DNA of 64,000 nucleotides, taken from NCBI GenBank assembly GCA_903970185.1, contig CAJCIC010000018.1, positions 43,389 through 107,388 on the forward strand, given 5' to 3'. The translations under genes were made by a program, and so were the position numbers. This document shows positions 45,128 to 53,715 of this stretch, piece by piece; the first letter of the stretch is position 1; the number at the start of each line of letters is the position of its first letter. Below the pieces are notes generated by a model that had not been told where the DNA came from, did not search any database, and was given only the letters and a program-made list of their open reading frames with translations. This DNA comes from Gammaproteobacteria bacterium. GTDB taxonomy: Bacteria > Pseudomonadota > Gammaproteobacteria > Burkholderiales > Burkholderiaceae_D.

Positions 45128-45322
45128 ATGAAAGCATCAGAACTCAGAAGCCACGACAAGGACGGCTTGACCAAGGAGCTGGGCGAGCTGCTCAAGGCCC
45201 AGTTCGGGCTGCGCATGCAAATTGCGACGCAACAGCTCAATAACACCAGTCAGCTAAAGAAGGTGCGCCGCGACATCGCGCGCGTGCGCACCGTGATGAC
45301 CGAGAAGGCGAAAAAAGCATGA
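45128..45322 (+). CDS. rpmC: 50S ribosomal protein L29
   Basis: L29 from the ATG at 45128 is 64 residues ([26 protein letters not shown], then [19 protein letters not shown]). An upstream ATG at 45122 would add two residues; the spacing to AAGGAA favours 45128. The stop overlaps rpsQ by four bases. Confidence 0.95.
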   Translation: MKASELRSHDKDGLTKELGELLKAQFGLRMQIATQQLNNTSQLKKVRRDIARVRTVMTEKAKKA

Positions 45323-45600
45323 GCGAAACCAGCCAGAGCCATAGCGAGAACCTGACCCGCACGTTGGTCGGCCGCGTCGTCAGCAACAAAATGAACAAGA
45401 CCGTCACCGTGCTGGTCGAGCGCAAGGTCAAGCACCCGCTTTACGGCAAGATCATGGTGCGCTCGAAGAAGTACCACGCCCACGACGAGGCCAACCAGTA
45501 CAACGAAGGCGATACGGTCGAGATCCAGGAAACCGCGCCGATCTCGAAAACCAAGGCTTGGCGCGTCACCAAGCTGGTCGAAGCCGTCCAGATCGTCTAG
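45319..45600 (+). CDS. rpsQ: 30S ribosomal protein S17
   Basis: S17 of 93 residues with the OB-fold pattern [44 protein letters not shown]. It is the last ribosomal gene before the interruption; rplN, its usual neighbour, lies about 7.4 kb further on. A perfect palindrome follows the stop after two bases. Confidence 0.98.
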   Translation: MSETSQSHSENLTRTLVGRVVSNKMNKTVTVLVERKVKHPLYGKIMVRSKKYHAHDEANQYNEGDTVEIQETAPISKTKAWRVTKLVEAVQIV

Positions 45601-45602
45601 GC

Positions 45603-45624
45603 GCATGCGGCAGCTGCCGCATGC
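45603..45624. terminator. perfect 22-bp palindrome after rpsQ
   Basis: GCATGCGGCAG at 45603-45613 is followed directly by its reverse complement. As RNA it would fold to a stem of about nine pairs. No T tract follows. It is the probable end or 3' protection signal of the rplC-rpsQ message. Confidence 0.5.
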
Positions 45625-45796
45625 CTGCTGCCCGCTTGGGTGCGAGTCATCGCGCAAGGCCAGCGCGAGGCGCAAGCCAGCATCTAGCCGATCGTCTCAA
45701 TCCCCAGCGCCAGCGCATACGCCACCGTCAGGCACAATAGCGGTTGATCCCAACCGGCGCGCTTGCGCCGCCACCGTGTACTGAGGCGATCTGCGC

Positions 45797-46984
45797 GTGA
45801 CAGAACTCGAAGATTTCTCCGAGCCCAATAGCGGCGCATCGCGTCTTGCCGTTGACCCCGACGCGGGACGCGCCGGTCACAGCCAGCGCGGTGCCGCAGT
45901 CGGCGGTCTGGTCAACTTCGCGCTGGCCGTGGTGCAGATCTCTGTTGGCGTTCTGACCAATTCGCAGGCGCTGATTGCCGATGGCTTTCATTCGCTTGCC
46001 GACCTGGTCGGCGACGTCGTCGTCCTCTCGGCTGCGCGTGCAAGCCACCATCCGCCCGATCTTGACCATCCTTACGGCCACTACCGATTCGAGAATGCCG
46101 CAACCATGCTGCTCTCGGCGCTGCTGTTTGGCGCTGCAGCGGGCATCACCTGGCGCAGCCTGTCGCTTTTGCAAACCGGCTATGGCGTAAGCCAGGTCGG
46201 CGCGGGCGCGTTGATCGTGGCGATCTCGGCGCTCTTCGTCAAGGCGTCGCTGTTTCGCTATCTGCTTGGCATTGCAAGGCGGGTCAAGTCGAGCATGATG
46301 GAGGCCAACGCCTGGCATGCGCTCTCCGATGCCATTTCGTCGGTGGTGGTCGTGATCGGCATCCTTGGCAACCTTGCCGGCTTCACGATCCTGGATCCGA
46401 TCGCAGCCATCATTGTTGCCGGGCTGCTTTGCCGCATGGGCTGGAAATTCGGCCACAGCGCATTTGATGCGCTGACCGATCGCGCCGATGTCGGCCAGCT
46501 TGCCGAGATCAGGACGACGCTTAGCGTCACGCCAGGCGTGATCTCGGTGCACCAGGTCCGCACGCGCCGCTCTGGCGATCGCATCGTTGGCGATGCCCAC
46601 GTCCAGGTCGGGCCGCGCCTCAGCGTCTCCGATGCGCACCGCATCGCGGCTGCGCTCGAGCACAATGTGCTCGACAAGCATGGCCTTGCCGATTTCGTGG
46701 TGCACATCGATGCCGAGCGCGACGGCCAGGAAGATCACCTCGATCTGCCTGCCCGCGAGGACATCCTCGACACCTTTCGCCAGGTCTTGCCCGAAGGCTT
46801 GCACTTGCTTGAGCGCTCACCCCTGCACTTTCTTGACGGCAAGGTCGAAGCCGACTTGCTGGTGTGTGCGAGCGGCCCTGGCGCGGCTGCGCTCGCCGCG
46901 GCTTTCGAGCGCGACGCCAAGGCCCTGACTGGACGCCTGCCCTGGCTGCACGAGGTGCGTGTCTTTACCGGTTCCGAGGAATAG
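45797..46984 (+). CDS. cation diffusion facilitator (CDF) transporter
   Basis: The 395-residue protein has six membrane helices with the paired metal-site motifs DGFHSLADLVGDVV (helix 2) and ANAWHALSDAISSVV (helix 5) in HxxxD-like spacing, then a cytoplasmic domain DVGQLAEIRTTLSVTPGVISVHQVRTRRSGDRI. A further C-terminal part of about 100 residues (LPEGLHLLERSPLHFLDGKVEADLLV) extends beyond the usual length of about 300. CDF proteins export Zn, Fe, Co or Mn by proton antiport. It is the first gene of the insert between rpsQ and rplN. galE starts two bases after its stop. Confidence 0.93.
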   Translation: MTELEDFSEPNSGASRLAVDPDAGRAGHSQRGAAVGGLVNFALAVVQISVGVLTNSQALIADGFHSLADLVGDVVVLSAARASHHPPDLDHPYGHYRFENAATMLLSALLFGAAAGITWRSLSLLQTGYGVSQVGAGALIVAISALFVKASLFRYLLGIARRVKSSMMEANAWHALSDAISSVVVVIGILGNLAGFTILDPIAAIIVAGLLCRMGWKFGHSAFDALTDRADVGQLAEIRTTLSVTPGVISVHQVRTRRSGDRIVGDAHVQVGPRLSVSDAHRIAAALEHNVLDKHGLADFVVHIDAERDGQEDHLDLPAREDILDTFRQVLPEGLHLLERSPLHFLDGKVEADLLVCASGPGAAALAAAFERDAKALTGRLPWLHEVRVFTGSEE

Positions 46985-46985
46985 C

Positions 46986-48011
46986 ATGGCGCGAAAGACC
47001 GTGCTCGTGACAGGCGGGGCCGGCTACATCGGCTCGCACACCTGCGTCGAATTGCTCAATGCCGGATTTCCGGTGGTGGTGCTCGACAATTTCAGAAACA
47101 GTCACCCGGAAGCCATCGAGCGGGTGCGAAAGCTCGCCGCCGGCTCCTTGAAACTCGTCACCGGCGACGTGTGCGACAGCGCATGCCTTGAGCGCCTCTT
47201 CGCCGAGGAGTCGATTGCTGCGGTGATCCACTTTGCCGGCCTCAAGGCGGTCGGCGAATCGGTGGCCAAGCCTGAGCTCTACTACCGCGTCAACGTCGGC
47301 GGTACCTTGACCCTGATCGAGGCCATGCTCAAGGCGCAATGCTCGCGCTTCGTGTTCAGCTCGTCAGCGACGGTCTATGGCGATCCGCAAGAGGTGCCGG
47401 TGCCAGAGAACGCGCGCTTTGCGCCAGAGAGCCCTTACGGCGCGAGCAAGGCCATGGTCGAGCGCGTGCTCACCGATGTCGCCAAGGCCAACCCGTCCTG
47501 GCGCGTTGCGCTCTTGCGCTATTTCAATCCGGTGGGCGCGCACGTCAGCGGCGAAATCGGCGAAGACCCGCTCGGGCCGCCCGACAATCTTTTCCCCTAC
47601 GTTGCCCAGGTGGCGGTGGGCAAGCGCGAGTACCTGACGATTCATGGCAATGACTATCCGACGCGCGATGGTACCGGCGAGCGCGATTACATCCACGTCG
47701 TCGATCTCGCCCGCGGCCACGTCGCTGCACTTGATCACCTTGACGAGCTCCACGCTGCGACGGCGATCAATCTTGGCCGCGGCATCGGTGGCACGGTGAT
47801 GGAGGTGCTGCGCGCGTTCGAGAAGGCCTGCGGTCATCCGATCAAGCACGTCGTCGGGCCGCGACGCCCAGGCGATGTCGCGCGCTATTTTGCCGATCCG
47901 GCCCAGGCCGAGAAACTCTTAGGCTGGCGCGCGGAATTCGACATCGAGCGCGCCTGCGCTGATACCTGGCGCTGGCAAAGCCGCTACCCCGACGGCTTTC
48001 GCACGCGTTAG
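46986..48011 (+). CDS. galE: UDP-glucose 4-epimerase
   Basis: GalE of 341 residues: NAD-binding GGAGYIGSH at 10-18, SSSATVYG at about 125-132 and the catalytic YGASK (Tyr151, Lys155), then RYFNPVGAH. It interconverts UDP-glucose and UDP-galactose and feeds galactose into surface polysaccharides. The ATG at 46986 directly follows the CDF stop. The 3' end overlaps the convergent PAP2 gene by 93 bases. Confidence 0.96.
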   Translation: MARKTVLVTGGAGYIGSHTCVELLNAGFPVVVLDNFRNSHPEAIERVRKLAAGSLKLVTGDVCDSACLERLFAEESIAAVIHFAGLKAVGESVAKPELYYRVNVGGTLTLIEAMLKAQCSRFVFSSSATVYGDPQEVPVPENARFAPESPYGASKAMVERVLTDVAKANPSWRVALLRYFNPVGAHVSGEIGEDPLGPPDNLFPYVAQVAVGKREYLTIHGNDYPTRDGTGERDYIHVVDLARGHVAALDHLDELHAATAINLGRGIGGTVMEVLRAFEKACGHPIKHVVGPRRPGDVARYFADPAQAEKLLGWRAEFDIERACADTWRWQSRYPDGFRTR

Positions 48012-48644
48012 CCCGGCCATCGCGTCATCGGCGTGCTGATGCCACGGGATGCGGCGGTAGGGATGCTCGTGCCCCGAGAGCTTGAGCGCCAGGGTGACGA
48101 TGATGTGATGTGAGGGCGCGCGGTGACCCACCGAGATCGCGCCGCTTGCCAGCACGGCAAGAAGCACCAACCACGCCGGCAGTGCCGCCTGCGCGCCCAG
48201 GCGCGCATATCTGATCAGGCATAGCGCTGCCAGTGCGCCAAGCGCAAAGCCACCGACGACTTCCGAGAGCGAATGGGCCTCGAGCACCACCCGCGAGATC
48301 GCGATCAGCGCTGCAAACAGCAACGCGCTGGCAATCGCTGCGATGCGCAGCGATTGGCGTGCGCCACCGGTCATCGCATACGCGAGCGCAGGAAACAGCG
48401 CGGCGGCAAGCATGGTATGCCCTGAAAAACCGGTGAAATCGATCGAGCGGATGCCAATGCCCCAGCCGATGAATGCGACCTTGCTTGCGACCACGACGAG
48501 AATTGCCGAGCCGAATGCGATCGCCCAGATCATGGCCGCGCGATAGCAGCGCGCGACCATAAGCCAGAACCATAAGATGAGGCCGATCGGCAGCAGGAAC
48601 CCGGATTCGCCAAGCCGCGTGATCTCAGCCCAAGAGTTAGTCAA
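47919..48644 (-). CDS. PAP2-superfamily phosphatase
   Basis: With the TTG start at 48644 the product is 241 residues with about six hydrophobic helices. The acid-phosphatase motifs are visible: FTGFSGHTMLAAALFPALAY (SGH motif) and ISRVVLEAHSLSEVVGGFALG (SRxxxxxHxxxD-like). Such enzymes dephosphorylate lipid phosphates such as undecaprenyl pyrophosphate at the membrane. The start is uncertain; the open frame extends to 48848. Its C-terminal end is encoded opposite the last 93 bases of galE. Confidence 0.85.
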   Translation of the reverse strand: MTNSWAEITRLGESGFLLPIGLILWFWLMVARCYRAAMIWAIAFGSAILVVVASKVAFIGWGIGIRSIDFTGFSGHTMLAAALFPALAYAMTGGARQSLRIAAIASALLFAALIAISRVVLEAHSLSEVVGGFALGALAALCLIRYARLGAQAALPAWLVLLAVLASGAISVGHRAPSHHIIVTLALKLSGHEHPYRRIPWHQHADDAMAGLTRAKAVGVAALPAPGISAGALDVEFRAPA

Positions 48645-48717
48645 TATCGATCCGATCGAAATCCGGCAGTTTGGCCGATTGCCAAGACAGCATGATGGCT
48701 CTGGCACAATTCGCCGA

Positions 48718-49818
48718 ATGGAAATGCGCGTAGCGGCAGCGTCGTCTTTGAGCGTTCGACTTCTTGCCCGGGCTCTCGCCGCGGGTGGCGCTATTTTGCC
48801 CGTGTTTTTCGCCGCTTCCCTGGCGCTGGCGCAAAGTCCGCTGTCCAATGAGCTGAGCGTGCCCCTCGCGGCTGACGATAGCGGCCCGGCATCGCTTCGC
48901 GAAGCCGGCGTGCAACTCGCCGACTACGAGGCCAACGCCAAAGACGCGGCTGATCTGCGCACGCGGGCAGTGCTTGCCTGGCGCACGCCGGTCGCGGATT
49001 ATCCGGCGGGCTCAGCCGCACTGGTTGCCCTCGCTGGCGAAGCAGCGTCAAGCGATGATCCGGTCGTGCTGATGCTGCTTGCGACCGGTTGCGATGTCGA
49101 TCGCTCGCCTTGCGATGCCCTGCAATTCGCGCGTCGCTGGACCGGGATCGATCCGCAAAACGCCGCGGCGTGGCTTACGGTTTGGGCCATCGCCTCGCGC
49201 ATTGGCGATACGCCAAGCGCAGAAGCTTCGCTCGTGGAAGTGGCCAGCTCGCCCGAGTGGCATGACTACACGCGAGAACTGAATGCGGCGCTCACCGGCG
49301 TCGTCCCGGACACGGCGCCCCTGCTCGTGCGCCTGAGCGCACGCCTGCAGGCGATCCCGCGCGTGGTGGCCATCGACAATGCCGAATATCGCGAGGCCCT
49401 GCCGCTTTGCCGCCTCGAGGCCAAGCGTGACACCTGCCTTGCGCTTGCCGACCTTCTTGCCCGCTCGCCTACGAGCCTGCTCGAACTGACGGTGGCTGCG
49501 AGCCTGGCGCAACGCTTTGGCGCCGAACCTGCGGTCGTGAAGGAAAGGCGGCAACGCATTGAGGCTTACCAGTGGGCGCTCGCAAGGCGCCAGCCCAGGG
49601 GTCTTCGCAGCGACCAGCTCGAGACCGATGCGCCGGCTGCGATTGCCTATTTCGATCACCTGCAAAGCCGAGGTGAAATCGAGGAAGCCAAGACCATCCT
49701 CGCCGAAATGCATCTGAGCGAGAGCCAGGCCGCCCTGCGCTACGAAAAGGAGCGCGATGCATCACGAGCAGGGCATGCGCCTGAAAGCGGAGGCGGCTTG
49801 CGCCTTCCGGGCAGATAG
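48718..49818 (+). CDS. exported protein of unknown function, helical-repeat-like
   Basis: The ORF gives 366 residues from the ATG at 48718 (or 364 from 48724). It has a signal peptide (ARALAAGGAILPVFFAASLALA) and then an Ala/Leu-rich helical protein with TPR-like stretches such as NAAAWLTVWAIASRIGDTPSAEASLVEVA and paired cysteines (CDVDRSPCDA). It is likely periplasmic. No family or function is recognised. It is divergent from the PAP2 gene and convergent with the NAD-kinase-like gene. Confidence 0.75.
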   Translation: MEMRVAAASSLSVRLLARALAAGGAILPVFFAASLALAQSPLSNELSVPLAADDSGPASLREAGVQLADYEANAKDAADLRTRAVLAWRTPVADYPAGSAALVALAGEAASSDDPVVLMLLATGCDVDRSPCDALQFARRWTGIDPQNAAAWLTVWAIASRIGDTPSAEASLVEVASSPEWHDYTRELNAALTGVVPDTAPLLVRLSARLQAIPRVVAIDNAEYREALPLCRLEAKRDTCLALADLLARSPTSLLELTVAASLAQRFGAEPAVVKERRQRIEAYQWALARRQPRGLRSDQLETDAPAAIAYFDHLQSRGEIEEAKTILAEMHLSESQAALRYEKERDASRAGHAPESGGGLRLPGR

Positions 49819-49925
49819 GAATTCTCTGCCGAGGCCCGTCAATCAGAGTCGTAAGCCGCGTGGATGTTAAGTCGCCGACGTCAAGGCGGCGCAGATTCCA
49901 GGCCCTCGCATTTCTCGGCCACGGG

Positions 49926-50861
49926 CTAGAGGGCAAGTTGTCCGCGGCAATCGGCGACAGATACGGTGGCTTCCATGCCGGCGGTGAAGCGCAGAAAATC
50001 GGCTTCGATGCCATCGGAAAAAATAACGCCGTTATCTGGCATGCGCGAGCGAAGTCGGAGCGGTTTCGCCGCACTGACCTGGCCGAGAACGAGGTTTGTC
50101 GACGATGACTTGCTTGGAAATGGCTCGCGCACCGCGAACGTTAACGCAGGGCTGTCCCAGGGCGCTGGACGGTATCCCTCCCATTTTCCAAGCGCCTGCA
50201 AGGACCTTGCGATGCCAAGCGAGCCCGTCACGATGCTTTTGATCCACGCTGTCGATCCGAGTCCTGTTGCAATGATCACCCCCGAGGATGACTGCGACTC
50301 CCATTGCTCGCCAATGCCGATATCGTAGAGCGCGGAAGTATGCGATCGCGGTCCGACGAACAGGTCGTTGACGGCTCGAAGCGCCTGGCCGTCGGACAGA
50401 CGCACTTCAGCCATCGTTACGGCCTGCATCGGACGGCGATTGCGCGCGACTTCTGCAAGGATGAGTTCAAGATCGGAAGCCACGAACGGCAGCAGTACAC
50501 CGTCGTAACGACTGGGTTCGGGATTGACGCCCAAAAGCGGCTGGCCGTCAAGATACTTCATGGTGTTGGCGACAATGCCATCCTGGCCCAGGGCGACGAC
50601 GATGTCGCTTGCGCCAAAGATCATGTTGGGAAGGTGGCTGCGATCGATGACCTGGTATCGGCCCCAGGCTTCGAGCACCCTGACGGTTGTTTGCAGGCTC
50701 GCTGCGTACGCCGCGTTTTCGACCAGGTAATCCGAGAAATCGGCACCGAGATGTTCGATATAGAACTTGGCGTGTGCATGGGTGTGATACTGGGCCAGCA
50801 GTTCTTCAAGGCGCGTGCGCCGGGTCACCAGCACGACCTTGCGCTCGCCTGGCGCGGTCAT
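49926..50861 (-). CDS. NAD kinase-like protein
   Basis: The 311-residue protein has the ATP-NAD kinase fold pattern: DIVVALGQDGIVANT (residues 86-100, where NAD kinases have GGDGT), LLGVNPEPSRYDGVLLPF, the second motif IIATGLGSTAWIKS (TPTGSTAY in NAD kinases) and FSDGIEADFL. The catalytic Asp is kept but the first motif Gly is Gln. It belongs to the divergent branch of this kinase family, whose substrate may not be NAD. The ATG at 50861 lies one base after the SPFH stop, so the two are coupled. A NrtR-like Nudix gene is divergent from the pair, hinting at NAD metabolism. Confidence 0.82.
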   Translation of the reverse strand: MTAPGERKVVLVTRRTRLEELLAQYHTHAHAKFYIEHLGADFSDYLVENAAYAASLQTTVRVLEAWGRYQVIDRSHLPNMIFGASDIVVALGQDGIVANTMKYLDGQPLLGVNPEPSRYDGVLLPFVASDLELILAEVARNRRPMQAVTMAEVRLSDGQALRAVNDLFVGPRSHTSALYDIGIGEQWESQSSSGVIIATGLGSTAWIKSIVTGSLGIARSLQALGKWEGYRPAPWDSPALTFAVREPFPSKSSSTNLVLGQVSAAKPLRLRSRMPDNGVIFSDGIEADFLRFTAGMEATVSVADCRGQLAL

Positions 50862-50862
50862 G

Positions 50863-51900
50863 TCAGGCTTTCCTGCCCGCGACCGGGCCTGCGCCAACAA
50901 GCAGCGATTGCAGCAGGTCTGGGGACATGTTGAACTGACCGATGTGTTCTGCGCGCTGCGCGATGCCGCCAAATGCCTGTGCAATCAGCTGGTCAGGCTT
51001 CATGCCAACGGCCGCAAGCGCTTCGACCACGCGCGGGTCGGCCTTCTCCAGCGCCGTCATGACCGCGCCGATGCGATGCGCTTCGGCCTCGGCGAGCGTA
51101 TGGCTATTTTCAGCTTGCCCGGCGACGAGGCTCTTGCGCCTTTCCTCAAGGCTGATATCGGCGCCCATCTGCTCGTCGCGCAATTCGTTTTCGCGGCGCA
51201 CCAGGGCGGCCTTCGCCTCCATGTCGGCCTCGCGCATCTGGCGCTTCTTGTCTTCGACCGCAATGTCGGTGTCCAGCTCATTTTGGCGAATTGCCCGCTC
51301 TTTTTCGACTGCCGCCATGCGGCGCAGGTAGACGGCGTCGTCGGCGGCCTTCAGGTTCGATTCGCGCGCCTCGGCTTCGAGCGCGCGGGCAATGTCAGGT
51401 GTCGGCTTGATCGCGATGATCGACACGCCAAGAATCTCGAGTCCGAGAGCGGCGATCTCGGCCTGCGAGGCGAGTTCCTTTTGCGCTGCCCGCGAAACCA
51501 GGGCCGACGCTCGCAGGGCATCCTTGAGCGCAAGCGCTTGCATGGCCTGCTGGATGATGACTTCGACTTGCATCGCGACGCGCTCGCCAAGCCGCTTTGG
51601 ATCCTCCGAGATATAGGTATGGCCATCTGCGCCAAGCGAATAGTCCATCATCGTCGCGGTGCGGCGCGGCTCGCCAATGCGGTAGGTGATCTGGCCTTGA
51701 ACGGTGACGCGCTGGAAATCGGCAGTGACCAGCTCCAAAATGAACGGGCGATCCTGGCTCGAAAGCGGAATGGCGACGAGCGTACTGGCCGGGGCGTAAT
51801 AGAAAAATGCGTCGCCGGTTCTCTCCCGGACAAGCTTGCCTTGGCGAAACTGCATGAGGTGTACGGTCGGTTGGGATTTGATGAAGCGAATGCCAAACAT
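50863..51900 (-). CDS. SPFH/Band 7 domain protein
   Basis: The 345-residue protein has an SPFH domain from about 10 to 200 (GDAFFYYAPASTLVAIPLSSQDRPFILELVTADFQRVTVQGQITYRIGEP), then a long charged coiled-coil (AAVEKERAIRQNELDTDIAVEDKKRQMREADMEAKAAL) and a C-terminal part LIAQAFGGIAQRAEHIGQFNMSPDLLQSLL. There is no obvious transmembrane helix, so it may be a soluble or peripheral scaffold. The ATG at 51900 has GGAG six bases upstream; the upstream frame to 51993 crosses the operator. It is the first gene of the pair with the NAD-kinase-like gene. Confidence 0.92.
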   Translation of the reverse strand: MFGIRFIKSQPTVHLMQFRQGKLVRERTGDAFFYYAPASTLVAIPLSSQDRPFILELVTADFQRVTVQGQITYRIGEPRRTATMMDYSLGADGHTYISEDPKRLGERVAMQVEVIIQQAMQALALKDALRASALVSRAAQKELASQAEIAALGLEILGVSIIAIKPTPDIARALEAEARESNLKAADDAVYLRRMAAVEKERAIRQNELDTDIAVEDKKRQMREADMEAKAALVRRENELRDEQMGADISLEERRKSLVAGQAENSHTLAEAEAHRIGAVMTALEKADPRVVEALAAVGMKPDQLIAQAFGGIAQRAEHIGQFNMSPDLLQSLLVGAGPVAGRKA

Positions 51901-51926
51901 GGAGATCTCCATTAATAAGTTGCTCA

Positions 51927-51956
51927 GTACAACTTGTATTAGTTGTACAATACAAC
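51927..51956. promoter_or_regulatory. compound operator between the SPFH and Nudix genes
   Basis: Three overlapping symmetric elements: GTACAACT-N6-AGTTGTAC (51927-51948), TTGTATT-N8-AATACAA (51934-51955) and GTTGTA-N3-TACAAC (51942-51956). All are perfect. The shared half-site is TACAAC/GTTGTA. The position between divergent genes, one encoding a NrtR-like regulator, makes it the likely binding site. Confidence 0.75.
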
Positions 51957-52012
51957 CTAGAATGGCGTTGGTCAAGGACGATTTTTCGGGCACTTAATTG
52001 GCTGCACAGGGC

Positions 52013-52753
52013 ATGACATCTGGAGACGCACCGGGCTTTGCCCTGCCTCTTACGACCGTTGATCTGGTCATCTTCACCGTGCTTGAGGGCCATCTTCAGC
52101 TCTTGCTGGTTGAGCGGCCCGATACGAGCGGTGAACCTTGCCCCGGTCAGTGGGCGCTCCCAGGCGGGTTCGTCGACGTTCTGAAGGACGACTCGCTCAT
52201 CAGCTGCGCAAGGCGCAAGCTTTTCGAGAAGACCGGGGTGAAAAGCCCCTATCTCGAGCAGCTCGGGAGCTGGGGAAGCAGAACGCGCGACCCGCGCGGC
52301 TGGTCGTCAACGCATGTCTACTTCGCGCTCATTCCGGCAAAAGGTGTCGAATTGAAAACCGGCGGCAATGCCCGCGCCGTCGCCTGGCGGCCGGTGGACG
52401 AGCTCGACAGTGGCAGCCCGCTTGCCTTTGATCACGATGAAATCGCGCAAGCCGCGCTAAGGCGCCTAAGAGACAAGGTCGAATACACGTCACTGCCGGC
52501 ATTTCTGCTTGTTGAGCCCTTCACCCTGCCGCAGTTGCAATCCATGTATGAGGTGGTCCTGGGACGGCCTTTGGACAAGAGCGCCTTTCGCACGCGCATG
52601 CTGGCAGCCGGGTTTCTTCAGGAGGCGGGTTTTCTTGCAGGCCAATCGAACCGTCCGGCCATGGGCTATCGCCTGCTTGATCGGAACAAAACCGCCATCT
52701 TCCCGCGGACCTTCAGCCCAAGATCGGGCGCGCCGCCCGATAACGAGGGCTAA
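52013..52753 (+). CDS. NrtR-like regulator: Nudix domain plus winged helix
   Basis: The 246-residue protein has the NrtR layout: a Nudix domain (LTTVDLVIFTVLEGHLQLLLVER, GQWALPGGFVDV) and a C-terminal winged helix (FTLPQLQSMYEVVLGRPLDKSAFRTRMLAAGFLQE, ending GYRLL). The Nudix box at 52-76 is degenerate: two residues longer than the consensus, with RELxEE reading RKLFEK, so most metal-binding Glu are lost. NrtR proteins sense ADP-ribose or related compounds and repress NAD genes; here hydrolysis is unlikely. The start may be ATG 52013 or TTG 51998. It is the last insert gene before rplN. Confidence 0.88.
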   Translation: MTSGDAPGFALPLTTVDLVIFTVLEGHLQLLLVERPDTSGEPCPGQWALPGGFVDVLKDDSLISCARRKLFEKTGVKSPYLEQLGSWGSRTRDPRGWSSTHVYFALIPAKGVELKTGGNARAVAWRPVDELDSGSPLAFDHDEIAQAALRRLRDKVEYTSLPAFLLVEPFTLPQLQSMYEVVLGRPLDKSAFRTRMLAAGFLQEAGFLAGQSNRPAMGYRLLDRNKTAIFPRTFSPRSGAPPDNEG

Positions 52754-52809
52754 GTCGTAGCGCGAAGATCAACTGGGCGAGGCGAAAGGCGACAAAACGC
52801 CCCCGCCCC

Positions 52810-52838
52810 TTGCACATTGGCCCTCTCCTCGCTATACT
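52810..52838 (+). promoter_or_regulatory. promoter of the rplN-rplQ segment
   Basis: TTGCAC (52810-52815), 17 bases, TATACT (52833-52838). Transcription from about 52845 would give a leader of some 140 bases before rplN. In the usual uninterrupted cluster rplN needs no own promoter here. Confidence 0.65.
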
Positions 52839-52988
52839 CGCTGGCTCACCTGAATTCTGGGTGGGACGTACGATTTAGCAGCACTGCGCCGGCCGAGGTT
52901 TGCCTGGCCTGCGCCCGATTCAACCCTTTACGGGACCAAGACTGACCGCCAGACGCAAGCGTCGACGGATCAAGTTGGTACGAAAATC

Positions 52989-53357
52989 ATGATTCAGACG
53001 GAATCCCGGCTCGAAGTAGCCGACAACACGGGTGCGCGCGAAGTTATGTGCATCAAGGTGCTAGGCGGCTCAAAGCGCCGCTACGCAACGATTGGTGACG
53101 TCATCAAGGTGACGGTCAAGGAAGCGACCCCCAGGGGTCGGGTCAAGAAGGGTGAGATCTTCAATGCCGTGGTGGTGCGTACCGCCAAGGGCGTGCGACG
53201 CGGCGACGGGTCGCTGATCAAGTTCGACGGCAATGCCGCCGTGCTGCTCAACAACAAGCTGGAGCCGATTGGCACCCGCATCTTCGGACCGGTGACGCGC
53301 GAACTGCGTACCGAGAAGTTCATGAAGATCGTGTCCTTGGCTCCCGAAGTGATCTGA
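52989..53357 (+). CDS. rplN: 50S ribosomal protein L14
   Basis: L14 of 122 residues ([63 protein letters not shown]). It forms an intersubunit bridge. It leads the second ribosomal block, with a weak ribosome binding site; rplX follows after seven bases. Confidence 0.98.
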   Translation: MIQTESRLEVADNTGAREVMCIKVLGGSKRRYATIGDVIKVTVKEATPRGRVKKGEIFNAVVVRTAKGVRRGDGSLIKFDGNAAVLLNNKLEPIGTRIFGPVTRELRTEKFMKIVSLAPEVI

Positions 53358-53364
53358 GGCAATC

Positions 53365-53688
53365 ATGACCAAGATTCGTAAGGGTGATGAAGTGATCGTC
53401 ATTACCGGCAAGGACAAGGGCAAGCGCGGTACGGTGCTCGAGCGCATCGACGCGACCCACGTCCTCGTCGAAGGCATCAACGTCGCCAAGAAGCACGCCA
53501 AGCCGAACCCGATGAAGGGCATCACCGGTGGCATCGTCGACAAGACGCTGCCGATCCAGGTGTCCAACGTCGCGCTCTTTAACGTTGCGACCGGCAAAGC
53601 CGATCGCGTCGGCTACAAGCTGCAAAACGACGGTACTAAGGTTCGCGTATTCAAGTCCAACGGCGAGATGGTGTCGGCCAAGGCGTAA
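53365..53688 (+). CDS. rplX: 50S ribosomal protein L24
   Basis: L24 of 107 residues with the KOW motif [26 protein letters not shown] and [31 protein letters not shown]24 is an assembly initiator of the 50S subunit. Standard order. Confidence 0.98.
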   Translation: MTKIRKGDEVIVITGKDKGKRGTVLERIDATHVLVEGINVAKKHAKPNPMKGITGGIVDKTLPIQVSNVALFNVATGKADRVGYKLQNDGTKVRVFKSNGEMVSAKA

Positions 53689-53715
53689 GCGCCTGCGACC
53701 CCGAAGAGGAAAATC

